Assembly: GCF_052055585.1 (NCBI RefSeq)
Contig: NZ_CP170485.1
Location: 2,666,001 to 2,730,000, forward strand
Reading direction: 5' to 3'
From: Oceanicaulis sp052055585
GTDB lineage: Bacteria; Pseudomonadota; Alphaproteobacteria; Caulobacterales; Maricaulaceae
DNA length: 64,000 bases
Positions 44,069 through 53,920 of this stretch are shown here, one piece after another. Within the stretch, counting starts at the first letter, position 1. Each line of letters opens with the position of its first letter. The position numbers were made by a program, and so were the translations under genes. The notes beneath the pieces were generated by a model. That model was not told where the DNA came from. It ran no database searches and saw only the letters and a list, made by a program, of their open reading frames with translations.

Positions 44069-47000
44069 CTAGAAGGGCAGCCGGATTTCGAGGCGGCCGC
44101 TATTGGCCGAGAAATCACCGTTCCCCAGCCCGTCGAGTCGGACTTCACCTGACAGCATTGCGCCGTCTGACAATCTGGCGCGAAGGCTCAGACCCGCATC
44201 CGCACGCAGTGCGCCGGTGGAAATGCGCTGGCCCGCTTCGTCCATCAGGGCGGCGGGATCGTAATCCCAGACGCCGTTCAGGCTCAGGCCCGGCTCCCAC
44301 CAGTTTCCGTTCCGACGTTCAAAGCGATAGGAGACCTCCGGCCCTGCTTGCAGACGGCCAATCCGGATCGTCTGTTCAGAGATCGCGATGCCCAATGAGT
44401 CGGTGTAGCCGCCCTGTGTCTCCTCGAAATGCGCCAGGGAGATCGAGGGCCGGACACGCCAGTTGGCCGATTGCCATTCCCCGGTCAGATTGGCGCGGAT
44501 CATCAGCCGGTCGGTGTCGAACTCGTCTTCATAAAGGCCGAGCGGGTCGACGGTGTTCTCTGACTGTCCCCACATCGCGAGAACATCGAGCCAGGCGCTG
44601 TCGCTGAGACCCCAGGCCAGATAGGGCCCGGCCATCCAGCCATGACCTTGCACCCGCGCCCCGCGAAGCGCGCCGGCGTTTTGGGCGATTTCAGCAGAGG
44701 TTTCATCCATCCAGTCGCGCTGGACCATGACGCCGACCAACGCCCTTTCACCCAGAGTCCAGTCAGCCCCGATCTGCAACAGACCGAAATCACTGGAGGC
44801 GTCGCTTCCGTCCCGATCATCAGAGACGGCGCTGAATTCGGCGCGCACCCAGATATCAAGATTGGGGCGTTCCTGCTGATCAAGCTGCGGACCACCGGGC
44901 ATTTGAGGCCGGGACGCCCGTACGTGATTGCGCACCCCTGACAGGCTGGTCGACAGGCTCAGCGCCTTGCGGTCGCCCTCCACATGGGCGCTGAACTGGC
45001 CCGGGGTGTCGCTTTGACGCTCCTGCAGTCGTTGCGACAGATCCGGCGCAGCGGCCAGAATCCGGTCCGCGCGCCGGACCATGAAATTGTTGATCGCGCG
45101 TTGGGTCGCCAGACGGACGGCGTCCTCATCCCGGGTGTTTGAGAAGGTGCAGGTGATGGCCTCGTTCGGATCAAGGTCGATCAGGACCCGGCCTTCGATC
45201 AGCTGGATGACGGAACCGCCATCTGCATCGCCCGAGCAGCTGATTTCGTCGAGGCGCCAGCCTTCAGGCGCGGACTGGCTGACGTCGTAAAGCCCCGCTT
45301 CCTTTTCAAAGCTGGCGGACCCAGCTGAGCCGCCGACTGTCGTCAGTTCAAGGCCATCAAGATCTGCATCGCTTGAAGCGTAGAGGAAGGTCGCGTCGCG
45401 CTGGATGCCGCCCGGCGTGGCGGCTACCAGCTGGATGGAGCCGAAACGCTCTTCGATAGTCACGGTCAGCGGAATCTCCACGATGATGGACTCCGTTGCA
45501 GCCCGCCCTGAGGCGCCGGGGCCCGTCAAGGAGCTGGCCGGGAGCTCGCGCACGACCGTGATGACGCCAGAGTAGACGCCGGCAGGCAGTTCAGCCGCTT
45601 CCGGCAGGACCTGCACATTGAGCAAGATATCGCCAAACGCGGGAATGGTCCCTGAAATCGGGTCAACCGAAATCCAGGGCACATCGACATCAACGCGGAA
45701 GTTGAGGGCTTGGCTTCCCGGATTGCCGATCAGGACCTCTGCCTTGATATCGGTCACGTCGCCCGTTGTCTGGTCGATCACGATCTCCACATCATCAGCG
45801 CCGGTAATCGCTTCTATGACGGCTTCAGCGGCTTCGTTGCCATTTCCCGCCTGATCGGATGCGGCTGCGCTCGCAACCTCAATCGTGACCGGGCCAGTCG
45901 TGGCGGGCGTGATCAGAGCGGTGAAGCTACGATCGGTTTCCGTCCTGAAGTCGGAAAGTGCGCCGTTGGTGACACTGATGTCGGACGCTTCAAAGCCGTT
46001 CACTCCCTCGTCAAAGGTGAAACGGGCGGTGAAGGCGCCTTCCGTCGTAGCGCCAGGCAGGGTGATCGTCAGGACCGGCGCAATCGTATCAATCCCCACC
46101 GTCAGGATATCCGACGCCAGATTGGGGTTGCCTGCGACGTCAGTGGCGGCTGCCGCATTCAGGCCGATGGACACTTCCGTATCTGATGTGGGTGTAATGA
46201 GAACTGTGTATTGCTCGCCTGATCCACTGAGGTCAGACGCATTCCCGTTGCTGACCGTGAAGTTATCCAGAGCCAGTCCGGTGACCGCTTCAGAGAAGGT
46301 GAGGGCGACGCTGAACGGGCCTGAGACGGGGGCGTTCGCCGCACGTGTGAGGCTGGCTGTCGGGGCAGTGTTATCAAGCATGTAGCTCTCGTTCGTGCCC
46401 GGTGCGGCGGTCGTCAGCGCATTGCCTGCAAGGTCGGTGATGTCCTGTCCGCCCGCAAGGTTCAGGCTGACGGCGCCGTTCAGCGATGCAAGGTCGCCGC
46501 CTGAAAGCGTCAGCGTGTAACTGGCGCCGGAGCCGGCCAGAGCGCCTGTTGCGGATGAGCCCTGAATGTTGAAGTCGTCAGCGGTGACATTGGACACCGT
46601 TTCACTGAAGCTGATGGCGAACACCAGCGTATCCGAATTGGTCAGAGCCGCAGCCGGGCTTTGACGCTGAATGGCCGTCAGAACAGGAGGCGTGGCGTCG
46701 GTGGTTGTCAGGGACGCGGTGGCTGTGCCGCTGGCCCCCAGCGAGGAGGACAGTGCGCCGGACGAATTGGTGAAAACGCCCTGGCTGCTGGTCTGGACGG
46801 TGACGCTCAGCGTGCAGCTGGCGCTGGCCGCTACAGAGCCGCCGCTATAGCTGAAACTGTTGGCGCTTGGCGTTGCCGTGAGCGTGCCGCCGGTGCAGGT
46901 CGTGCTGGCGTTCGGCGCGGCCGCAAGGGTCAGCCCCGTGGGCAGGGTGTTTGAAAACCCGAGCGCCGTAGCGGGGACTACATTGCTCCCATTGTTGATC

Positions 47001-50000
47001 GAGAAGGTCAGGGTGGCTGTGCCGCCGACCGTTACCGTATTGGGTGAGAAGGCGGCGGTGAATCCGGGCGCGCCGGGATTGCTGATGAGGTAGGTGCGCT
47101 CATCGGTCCCGGAAGGCGTCGTGCTGGCGAGCGCATTCGCAGCCGCATCGGCAATGTCATTGCCGCCCGCGATGTTCAGCGTGATGGTGGCGTTCAGACC
47201 GGCCATGTCGCCGCCGGAGACGGTGACGTCATAGGCGCCGCCCGTCCCGGTCACGCCCAGGGACGCGCCGGTTGGGCCGCTGATGGTGAAGTCCGCCGCG
47301 CCGACATTGACCACGGATTCGCTGAAGACCACCCGCCAGGTCACCGCGTCTGCGTCTGTTGTTTCGCTGGCGGGCGTCAGGCGTGTGATTGAGGTGACGG
47401 TTGGCAGCGTGCCGTCCGTCACGGTCAATCCGCCAGAGGCCGTCCCGCTATTGCCCAGCGACGACGTCAGGCTTCCTGTCGTGTTTGTGTAGTTTCCGGC
47501 CGTGCTGGAGGTGACATCCACCGAAACCGTGCAGCTGCCGGAGGCCGACACGGTTCCGCCGCTATAGCTGATGCTGCCCGCGCCAGACGCAGCGGTCAGG
47601 GTTCCCCCTGTACAGGTGGTTGAGGCGTTCGGCGTCGCCGCGACACTGACATTCGCGGGCAGGGTGTTGGTGAAGTCCAGCGATGTGGCGTTCACCACAT
47701 TGGCGCTGTTGTTGATCGTGTAGGTCACCGTGCTGGCGGCGCCTTGGGCAATGCTCGAAGGGGCAAAGGCCAGAGTGAAGGAAGGCGGGGTCGGATTGCT
47801 GATGACGAAGGTGTTGTCATTGGCGCCGATCGGCGTGGTGTTGCTCAGCGCGTTGGCCGAGGCATCAGCGATGTTCTGGCCGGGGGCGAAGCTCAGGGTG
47901 ACCGTGCCGTTCATCCCGCTCAGGCTGCCGCCCGTGGCGCGGACCGTATAACTCGCGCCCGAACCCAGAATCGTAATGGAGGGCGCAACGCTGGCGCCGG
48001 TCACGACAAAGTCCGTGCTGTCCACATTGTTCACGGCCTCATTGAACGCCACAGCCCAATCGAGCGTGCTGGCGCTGGTGGGCGATGTGGTCGGGTTGGA
48101 CCGCGTGATTGACTGGACACGCGGTGCGGTGGCGTCCGCGTCATCATTGTTGATCGTCAGGGTGGCCGTGTCGCTGATGTCCACGCCCAGGCTGGTGCCC
48201 GCCAGATTGCTCATGGCGATGTTCACGGTCTCGGCGGCCTCGATGGCGCTGTCGCTGGTGGGCGTGACGGTGAAGGTCTGCGTTTCGCTGGCCGTGCCTG
48301 CGAAGGTGAGGGTCTGCCCGGAAACCGCGGTGTAATCTGAGTTGGCTGTCGTCGCGGTTCCATCGCTGGTGGACACATCGACCGTGAAGCCGCCCTGGAC
48401 TGCGTTGGACAGGGTGGCGGTGAAGGTGACCGCGCCTGCATCCTCGTCGCCTGAGGCGTCGGCGATGGTCACCGCCGCGGTGTCATCATTGTTGAACGTC
48501 ACCGTCGCGGTGTCGGTGATGGTGATGCTCAGGGCCGTCGCAGCAAGGTTGCTCATCGACACGCTGACGGTTTCGTTCGCTTCCAGCTTCGTGTCCGAGG
48601 TCGGAGTGATCGTGAAAGTCTGGGTTTCGCTCGCTGTTCCGGCGAAGGTCAGGGTCTGCCCTGAGATCGCCGAGTAGTCGGAATCCGCGGTTGTCGCCGT
48701 CCCGTCAGCGCTGGAGACATCGACCGTAAAGCCGCCCGCCACGGCATTATCGAGCGTAGCTGTCAGGGTGATCGCGCCATTGTCCTCATTGGCGGAGACG
48801 TCAGCGATCGTGACGGCGGCGCTGTCATCATTGGTCAGGGTCAAGGTGGCGGTGTCGCTGATGTCGACCGTGCCGGACGCCCCGGTGAGATTGCCCATGG
48901 AGATCGTCACGGTCTCGTTCGGCTCGACCTTTGTGTCTGCGCCGGGCGTGATCGTGAAAGACTGCGTTTCTCCCGATGTCCCAGCAAATGTAAGGGTCTG
49001 GCCCGAGACGGCGGTGTAGTCCCCGTCCGCAACTGTGGCTGTGCCGTCCGCCGTCGAGACATCAACGGTGAACCCGCCCTGCACCGCTGCGGAAAGGGTG
49101 GCCGTAAAAGTCACTGCGCCCCCGTTCTCCGCCTGGGACACGTCGGCGATGGTGACGGCGGCGCTGTCATCGTCCGTGATCGTGACGGTGGCCTGTTGCG
49201 TGCCGCTTTCGGTTGCGCCATCGCCTCCGCTGACGCTGGAAATATCGACGATGATGGTCTCATTGCCTTCGGCGATGGCGTCAGATACCGCGCTCAGAGT
49301 GACCGAGCCGGTCGTGCTGCCGGACGGAATGGTGATGGAGGTGCTGCTCGCGGTGTAATCGGTCCCGCCGCCAGAGGCTGTCCCGCTGAAGGCGAGGTTC
49401 ACTGTGGTCGCCGTCGAGGCCGTGTCCGACAGGGTGGCGGTGACGGTCGAGCTGCCGCCCGTCTCGCCCATGCTGGCTGGCGAAGCGGCGAGCGTGACGG
49501 TGGGCGGCGTGCCCACATTGCTGATGCTGACCTGGGAAATGGGCTGCAGAGTGTTGCCGTCCGAGGGCACGATGCGGAAGCCGTAAATGCCGTCAAAATC
49601 CGTATTGGCGCTCAGATTGATTTCGGTCTGGCTGGCGCCCGGAGAATAGGCGACGGTCGAGCCGATCGGCGCATAGGACGCGTTCAGCGCCTGAATGGTT
49701 GTCGAGGCGGTGGCGGCGGTCCAGACGCTATCAAGGTCGAACTGGCTGGCGGACCGGAATTCGAGCGAGTTGAACAGGCCCGCGCTGCCTTCGCCGCGGA
49801 TCCAGCCCGCGCTGGGCGCGCCTGTCAGCGTGCTGGTGCCCAGACGCAAACGGGTCGTGGTGGCGCCGGGATCGGTCGCGACCACCACCGTCCAGCCCTG
49901 TACGGTGGTCGAGAATGAGCCGCTCGTGCTCTGGTCAATCACAAAGCCGTTCGTGCCCGTGTTGAAATCCGTGGTTTGCCCCCAGGCGGTTCCACACAAC

Positions 50001-50056
50001 ACTCCAGCGAGCGCGATGACTGCCGTGCGCGCCGCATTCCAGACCCAGCTGTTCAT
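44069..50056 (-). CDS. Giant Calx-beta/Ig-like repeat autotransporter, paralogue of the 10-16 kb gene
   Basis: A 1,995-residue protein. The signal peptide is NSWVWNAARTAVIALAGVL... to AWGQ. A region of about 160 residues of lectin-like strands follows. Then come four Calx-beta domains (from about residue 185), the last three being a tandem triplication of 114 residues each (297-638). Ig-like domains with 'TLDWAVAFNEAVNNVD' strands and two DUF11-like domains with TTCTGGTL follow. After about residue 1540 it matches the other giant protein: VRLATQRAINNFMVRRADRI, GLYEDEFDTDRLMIRANLTG and HFEETQGGYTDSLGI are nearly identical to their counterparts. The C-terminal barrel ends in Phe. A GAGAGGGGCGACT ribosome site precedes ATG 50056. 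Surface adhesion is the likely role. Confidence 0.85.
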   Translation of the reverse strand: MNSWVWNAARTAVIALAGVLCGTAWGQTTDFNTGTNGFVIDQSTSGSFSTTVQGWTVVVATDPGATTTRLRLGTSTLTGAPSAGWIRGEGSAGLFNSLEFRSASQFDLDSVWTAATASTTIQALNASYAPIGSTVAYSPGASQTEINLSANTDFDGIYGFRIVPSDGNTLQPISQVSISNVGTPPTVTLAASPASMGETGGSSTVTATLSDTASTATTVNLAFSGTASGGGTDYTASSTSITIPSGSTTGSVTLSAVSDAIAEGNETIIVDISSVSGGDGATESGTQQATVTITDDDSAAVTIADVSQAENGGAVTFTATLSAAVQGGFTVDVSTADGTATVADGDYTAVSGQTLTFAGTSGETQSFTITPGADTKVEPNETVTISMGNLTGASGTVDISDTATLTLTNDDSAAVTIADVSANEDNGAITLTATLDNAVAGGFTVDVSSADGTATTADSDYSAISGQTLTFAGTASETQTFTITPTSDTKLEANETVSVSMSNLAATALSITITDTATVTFNNDDTAAVTIADASGDEDAGAVTFTATLSNAVQGGFTVDVSTSDGTATTANSDYTAVSGQTLTFAGTASETQTFTVTPTSDSAIEAAETVNIAMSNLAGTSLGVDISDTATLTINNDDADATAPRVQSITRSNPTTSPTSASTLDWAVAFNEAVNNVDSTDFVVTGASVAPSITILGSGASYTVRATGGSLSGMNGTVTLSFAPGQNIADASANALSNTTPIGANDNTFVISNPTPPSFTLAFAPSSIAQGAASTVTYTINNSANVVNATSLDFTNTLPANVSVAATPNASTTCTGGTLTAASGAGSISYSGGTVSASGSCTVSVDVTSSTAGNYTNTTGSLTSSLGNSGTASGGLTVTDGTLPTVTSITRLTPASETTDADAVTWRVVFSESVVNVGAADFTISGPTGASLGVTGTGGAYDVTVSGGDMAGLNATITLNIAGGNDIADAAANALASTTPSGTDERTYLISNPGAPGFTAAFSPNTVTVGGTATLTFSINNGSNVVPATALGFSNTLPTGLTLAAAPNASTTCTGGTLTATPSANSFSYSGGSVAASASCTLSVTVQTSSQGVFTNSSGALSSSLGASGTATASLTTTDATPPVLTAIQRQSPAAALTNSDTLVFAISFSETVSNVTADDFNIQGSSATGALAGSGASYTLTLSGGDLASLNGAVSLNLAGGQDITDLAGNALTTAAPGTNESYMLDNTAPTASLTRAANAPVSGPFSVALTFSEAVTGLALDNFTVSNGNASDLSGSGEQYTVLITPTSDTEVSIGLNAAAATDVAGNPNLASDILTVGIDTIAPVLTITLPGATTEGAFTARFTFDEGVNGFEASDISVTNGALSDFRTETDRSFTALITPATTGPVTIEVASAAASDQAGNGNEAAEAVIEAITGADDVEIVIDQTTGDVTDIKAEVLIGNPGSQALNFRVDVDVPWISVDPISGTIPAFGDILLNVQVLPEAAELPAGVYSGVITVVRELPASSLTGPGASGRAATESIIVEIPLTVTIEERFGSIQLVAATPGGIQRDATFLYASSDADLDGLELTTVGGSAGSASFEKEAGLYDVSQSAPEGWRLDEISCSGDADGGSVIQLIEGRVLIDLDPNEAITCTFSNTRDEDAVRLATQRAINNFMVRRADRILAAAPDLSQRLQERQSDTPGQFSAHVEGDRKALSLSTSLSGVRNHVRASRPQMPGGPQLDQQERPNLDIWVRAEFSAVSDDRDGSDASSDFGLLQIGADWTLGERALVGVMVQRDWMDETSAEIAQNAGALRGARVQGHGWMAGPYLAWGLSDSAWLDVLAMWGQSENTVDPLGLYEDEFDTDRLMIRANLTGEWQSANWRVRPSISLAHFEETQGGYTDSLGIAISEQTIRIGRLQAGPEVSYRFERRNGNWWEPGLSLNGVWDYDPAALMDEAGQRISTGALRADAGLSLRARLSDGAMLSGEVRLDGLGNGDFSANSGRLEIRLPF
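48143..49168 (-). repeat. Three tandem 342-bp Calx-beta repeats
   Basis: Units 48827-49168, 48485-48826 and 48143-48484 each encode 114 residues starting D(S/T)AAVTIAD and ending in NND or TND. The segments AVQGGFTVDVS and SGQTLTFAGT recur almost unchanged, so the units arose by recent duplication within the gene. Confidence 0.9.
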
Positions 50057-50517
50057 AGTCGCCCCTCTCCCTCGCGCCGTCTTGGCGGCGCGGGACCCAA
50101 AATCTCAGGGAAGCTCTTGTTGTCAGGCGTGAGTGTTCACGACAGAGCGGACGAGTGCACAGGCAGGGCCTGTGACGCTGCGGAATCCTGCATCACGAAC
50201 TGATGGCCCCCCAGCCTGATCTGCCGCAAAGCCTTGAGAGACTTCCACGTAACCATGGCTGGATAGGGCGCCGGCTGGACGCCAGAAAGCGGCCAGACCT
50301 GAGAATGTCACGAACACCCTGATTTACCGGATAAACGACAATGGGCTTCTCCTTGTGGGGCCTGTGCGGATGACCACAAGGGCTTGCGCGCCTACGCCGG
50401 TCGCTCCAGGGGGCGATCTCCTCTAACGTGTCGCATTGTTCTTCACGCCGAAACGCTCAAGCATAGAGCGTCCGTAGCTGCGCGGATGAACGCGCCCTGC
50501 GATAGAGGCCGGCTGAC
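50057..50517. promoter_or_regulatory. Upstream region of the giant autotransporter, with 22-bp motif copy 2
   Basis: This gene-free spacer separates the giant autotransporter from the SulP gene. The motif at 50318-50339 (CCTGATTTA, CGG, AACGAC) matches 42049-42070 at 19 of 22 positions. A GCGCCG/CGGCGC hairpin lies near 50077-50095, just upstream of the ribosome site. The rest shows no gene. Confidence 0.55.
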
Positions 50518-52263
50518 TTGATCAAGTTCAAACGCTATTTTCCCATTCTGGACTGGGGGCGTCGCTATGACGTCGCAACGCTGGGCGATGACCTGACGGC
50601 GGCCGTGATCGTCACCCTGATGTTGATCCCGCAATCGCTTGCCTACGCCCTGCTGGCCGGCCTGCCCCCGGAAGTCGGGCTTTACGCCTCGATCGCACCC
50701 ATTCTGCTGTACGCCATCTTCGGCAATAGCTCGGCCTTGGCGGTCGGTCCCGTCGCCGTGGTCTCGCTTCTGACCGCCTCCGCCATAGGTCAAGTGGTGG
50801 AGCCCGGCACTGCCAGCTACGCCGCTGCGGCCCTCACCCTCGCCTTCCTGTCAGGCATATTGCTACTGGTCATGGGCGTATTGCGGCTGGGCTTTCTCGC
50901 CAATTTTCTTAGCCATCCGGTGATTGCGGGCTTTATCACGGCGTCCGGCGTCCTGATCGCCGCCAGCCAGCTCAAGCATGTTCTGGGCGTTCCCGCAGAC
51001 GGACACACCCTGTTTGAAATCGCGCTCTCCCTCGTCGGCCATATCCGGGAAACACATGTACTCAGCCTGATGATCGGGGCGAGCGTGATCGCCTTCCTGT
51101 TCTTTGTGCGCTCCGGGCTCAAGCCGGTTCTGACGGCTCTGGGCGTGCCCGCGCGTCTGGCGAGCTTCATCACCAAGGCGGGTCCGGTCTTCGCCGTCGG
51201 GGCGACCACGGCGATCAGCTGGGCTTATGGGCTGGAGGCCCGCGGCGTCGCTATCGTGGGCGTCGTGCCGCAAACCCTGCCCCCCCTGACCGTGCCGGAC
51301 TGGTCGCCGGAACTGATCCGGACGCTCTTCATCCCCGCCGCGCTGATGTCCGTCATCGGATTTGTGGAATCCGTCTCTGTCGCCAAGACCCTCGCCGCGC
51401 GACGGCGCCAGCGCATCAACCCCGATCAGGAGCTGATTGGTCTGGGCGCGGCCAATCTGGGGGCGGCCTTCACCGGCGGCTATCCGGTGACCGGGGGGTT
51501 TGCCCGCTCGGTTGTGAACTTTGACGCCGGGGCGCGCACGCCCGCCGCCGGCGCCTTCACCGCGGTCGGGATCGGGATCGCCGCACTGTGCCTGACCCCG
51601 CTGATCTATTACCTGCCCAAGGCGACGCTGGCGGGCACGATCATTGTCGCTGTGCTCAGCCTGGTGGACTTCTCGATCCTGAAAGCCACCTGGCGTTACG
51701 CCACATCCGACTTCATCGCCGTGTTCGCCACCATCGTGCTGACGCTGTCACTGGGGGTCGAAGTGGGCGTGGCCTCCGGCGTGGTGCTCTCGATCCTGTT
51801 GCACATTACCAAGACCTCCAAACCCCATATCGCCGAGGTCGGCCGTGTGCCGGGCACCGAACATTTTCGCAACATTCATCGCCATGCAGTCGAGACCAGC
51901 CCGACCCTGCTCGCCCTGAGGATTGATGAAAGCCTGTACTTTGCGAACGCCAATTTTCTCGAAGACATGGTCCTGAACCGCCTGAGCCAGGACGGCAGTC
52001 AGATCCGGGACGTTGTCTTGATGTTCTCAGCCGTGAACGCGGTGGACTATTCCGCGCTGGAGACACTGGAAGCGCTCAATACGCGCCTGCTCGAAAGCGG
52101 CGTGCGCCTTCACTTGTCCGAAGTTAAAGGCCCGGTCATGGACAAGCTCGCGCCCACCCGTTTCATCGAGCATTTGTCCGGCAAGGTCTTCCTGTCCCAG
52201 AACGATGCCTGGGCCGCACTGAGCGTCATGCCCCCGGAGAGGATCAGCCCGCCGTCGCCCTGA
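50518..52263 (+). CDS. SulP-family inorganic anion transporter with STAS domain
   Basis: A 581-residue transporter with about 12-14 helices. The SulP signature is near the N-terminus (LIPQSLAYALLAGLPPEVGLYASIAPILLYAIFG, SALAVGPVAVVSLLTA). The second-half motif is TGGYPVTGGFARSVVNFDAGARTPAAG. The C-terminal STAS domain spans about 445-570 (LLALRIDESLYFANANFLED, DVVLMFSAVNAVDYSALETLEAL). Sulfate or bicarbonate is the likely substrate. No ATG lies before the first conserved helix, so TTG 50518 is the likely start, with GAGG 11 bases upstream. Its 3' end overlaps the converging protease gene by 20 bases. Confidence 0.9.
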   Translation: MIKFKRYFPILDWGRRYDVATLGDDLTAAVIVTLMLIPQSLAYALLAGLPPEVGLYASIAPILLYAIFGNSSALAVGPVAVVSLLTASAIGQVVEPGTASYAAAALTLAFLSGILLLVMGVLRLGFLANFLSHPVIAGFITASGVLIAASQLKHVLGVPADGHTLFEIALSLVGHIRETHVLSLMIGASVIAFLFFVRSGLKPVLTALGVPARLASFITKAGPVFAVGATTAISWAYGLEARGVAIVGVVPQTLPPLTVPDWSPELIRTLFIPAALMSVIGFVESVSVAKTLAARRRQRINPDQELIGLGAANLGAAFTGGYPVTGGFARSVVNFDAGARTPAAGAFTAVGIGIAALCLTPLIYYLPKATLAGTIIVAVLSLVDFSILKATWRYATSDFIAVFATIVLTLSLGVEVGVASGVVLSILLHITKTSKPHIAEVGRVPGTEHFRNIHRHAVETSPTLLALRIDESLYFANANFLEDMVLNRLSQDGSQIRDVVLMFSAVNAVDYSALETLEALNTRLLESGVRLHLSEVKGPVMDKLAPTRFIEHLSGKVFLSQNDAWAALSVMPPERISPPSP

Positions 52264-52975
52264 CGCTGGCTGAAACGCCCGGCTGCAGGCTTGACCAGTG
52301 CAGCAGGGAATCCCCCGTCTGCAAGGCATCCCAGCGATAGGCGGTATCGGCGACGTTGAAGATATGCGGCGTCGTGTTGTCGAGCACAAAATCACCGTCA
52401 TCCAGCCTCAGGATCAGAACAGCGTGATCGCCCGTCGCGCGCGACCAGGCCGTGGCCAGACGCAAACGCTCCGCCGGAACACCCGCCGCCATCAGGGCCA
52501 CACGCTTCTCCAGCGCATAATCCTCACAGTCGCCATAAGTCAGACCTTCCTGGGTGATCGGCAGGACCCAGCGTTCGGTCTGTCCCCACATCTCTTCATC
52601 CGTGCGATAGGTCAGTGCGGCGTTGATCGACAGGTTGATCACACGCGCCATCACCAGGATCTGCTCTTCGGTCAGCTCCGGCGTGACCGGCGCAGTCTGG
52701 ACGGTGATGACATCAGCGGGCGCAGCCTCCAACGACTTGGCGTCAGAAACGATTGTCTTGTCGTCTTCAGACTGCTCCGAGACCAGACCACAGTGTTCCG
52801 GCGACTGCAGACACAGCTCAAAAGCGCCGGTTGGCGGCGCTGTCACTTCATAACTCACCAGTCGGCCTGCATTCGGCGTATGCGCTGAACAGGCGGTCAG
52901 CATCAAACCGCCGAGGACGACGATCAGGCGAGCATAGAGAGACTTTGAGTATTGGCCCAGAACTGTCGCGAACAC
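52244..52975 (-). CDS. LapG-like (BTLCP) transglutaminase-fold cysteine protease, lipoprotein
   Basis: A 243-residue exported protein starting at GTG 52975 with GGGAG upstream. A hydrophobic signal ends in the lipobox LMLTAC. The catalytic triad of the BTLCP/PF06035 family is visible: Cys in LTYGDCEDYALEKRV, His in ATGDHAVLILR and Asp in FVLDNTTP. The founding member LapG cleaves large surface adhesins in the periplasm and is controlled by c-di-GMP through LapD. No LapD gene is seen here. Between the signal and the protease domain lies an acidic stretch of about 70 residues with a Cys pair (FELCLQSPEHC). It may process surface proteins in this organism; direct targets are unknown. Confidence 0.82.
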   Translation of the reverse strand: MFATVLGQYSKSLYARLIVVLGGLMLTACSAHTPNAGRLVSYEVTAPPTGAFELCLQSPEHCGLVSEQSEDDKTIVSDAKSLEAAPADVITVQTAPVTPELTEEQILVMARVINLSINAALTYRTDEEMWGQTERWVLPITQEGLTYGDCEDYALEKRVALMAAGVPAERLRLATAWSRATGDHAVLILRLDDGDFVLDNTTPHIFNVADTAYRWDALQTGDSLLHWSSLQPGVSASVRATAG

Positions 52976-53111
52976 TTGCGAACTCCCGTTTTATTCGATG
53001 GGAGAACACTGGGCTAAACTTGATAATATCGAGCGTATGTTTAAAGTTAATTCAAATTTACCCTAATAAAGAGTGATGATTACTTTGGATTAACCCTAAT
53101 GTTTGGCTAAT

Positions 53112-53139
53112 AAAAAAAGGGCCCCATTGCAGGAGCCCT
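53112..53139 (-). terminator. Terminator of the metallophosphatase gene
   Basis: On the plus strand, AGGGCCCC (53118-53125) pairs with GGAGCCCT (53132-53139), with one wobble pair. On the minus transcript the stem is followed by seven U (A-run 53112-53118). Confidence 0.88.
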
Positions 53140-53162
53140 CGGGACGTCGATCCGGACCAGGG

Positions 53163-53906
53163 TCAGGTGCTGATGAACCGGGTTTGCCCGTGCTCCAGAC
53201 GGGCCGCGGTCAGACGCCCGGTCAAATAGGCGCCGGTATCCAGACCGATGCGCCGATCGTCCGCATGGGGCTGATCTTCGGGCGTATGACCGTGCACAAT
53301 GATCCGCTCCAGCGGCCGCGTGGCGGAGAGGAATTCGTCGCGAATCCATAACAGGCTGCGTTCGGTCTGTTGCGCCAGGGGCGTATCGGGATCCACACCC
53401 GCATGGACAAACAGATAGCAGCCCCGCTCCGCGCTCAGCTGAAGGCTTTGGTAAAACGCCAGCTGCTCTTCGCTGATCGCGTTGGCGAGCGCCTGACGGG
53501 TGTCTTCCCACTCCTCATCCGCGCCCCGGCCAAGCGGCGGCCGCACGCCATAGGACAGAAGGGTTTCCCCCCCGCCATACTGCATCCAGGACGGACCTAC
53601 CGGCGCACCCTTCAGAAAATCGAGCAGCGTGGCTTCGTGATTGCCCATCAGGAAGCAGGAAGAGACATTCCAGGACTGCACCTCGATCAGACGGTCAATG
53701 ACCCCGCGCGACTGATCGCCCCGGTCAATATAGTCGCCGAGAAACACAATCTCGCAGGGCGCGCCATCCGCATCCTTAGCGATGAGGGTCAACAGCGTAT
53801 CGAGCAGATCAAGACGACCATGGATGTCGCCAACGGCGTAAATCAGCCCTTCAGGCGGATCGGGACGCTCAACACCCTTCCAGAGCGACTTCAGACGCTT
53901 GAACAC
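53163..53906 (-). CDS. Calcineurin-like metallophosphoesterase (ApaH/PrpE-like Ser/Thr phosphatase)
   Basis: A 247-residue phosphoesterase with all metal motifs of the PPP family: VGDIHGR, FLGDYIDRGDQS, LMGNHEA, FVHAGVD and IVHGHTP. These bind two metal ions. Substrates of such small bacterial enzymes include phosphoproteins and dinucleoside polyphosphates. Translation probably starts at GTG 53906. It is the first gene downstream of the Wzc-type tyrosine kinase on the same strand, 41 bases apart, so it might dephosphorylate the kinase's tail in place of a missing Wzb-type phosphatase. That role is a guess. Confidence 0.88.
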   Translation of the reverse strand: MFKRLKSLWKGVERPDPPEGLIYAVGDIHGRLDLLDTLLTLIAKDADGAPCEIVFLGDYIDRGDQSRGVIDRLIEVQSWNVSSCFLMGNHEATLLDFLKGAPVGPSWMQYGGGETLLSYGVRPPLGRGADEEWEDTRQALANAISEEQLAFYQSLQLSAERGCYLFVHAGVDPDTPLAQQTERSLLWIRDEFLSATRPLERIIVHGHTPEDQPHADDRRIGLDTGAYLTGRLTAARLEHGQTRFIST

Positions 53907-53920
53907 CAGCTGACACCCTC

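Noticed and set aside
52244..52975. Direct claim that the LapG-like protease cuts the autotransporters
   Set aside because: No LapA-type retention module with a double-Ala site could be recognised in them and no LapD gene is visible, so only proximity supports it.
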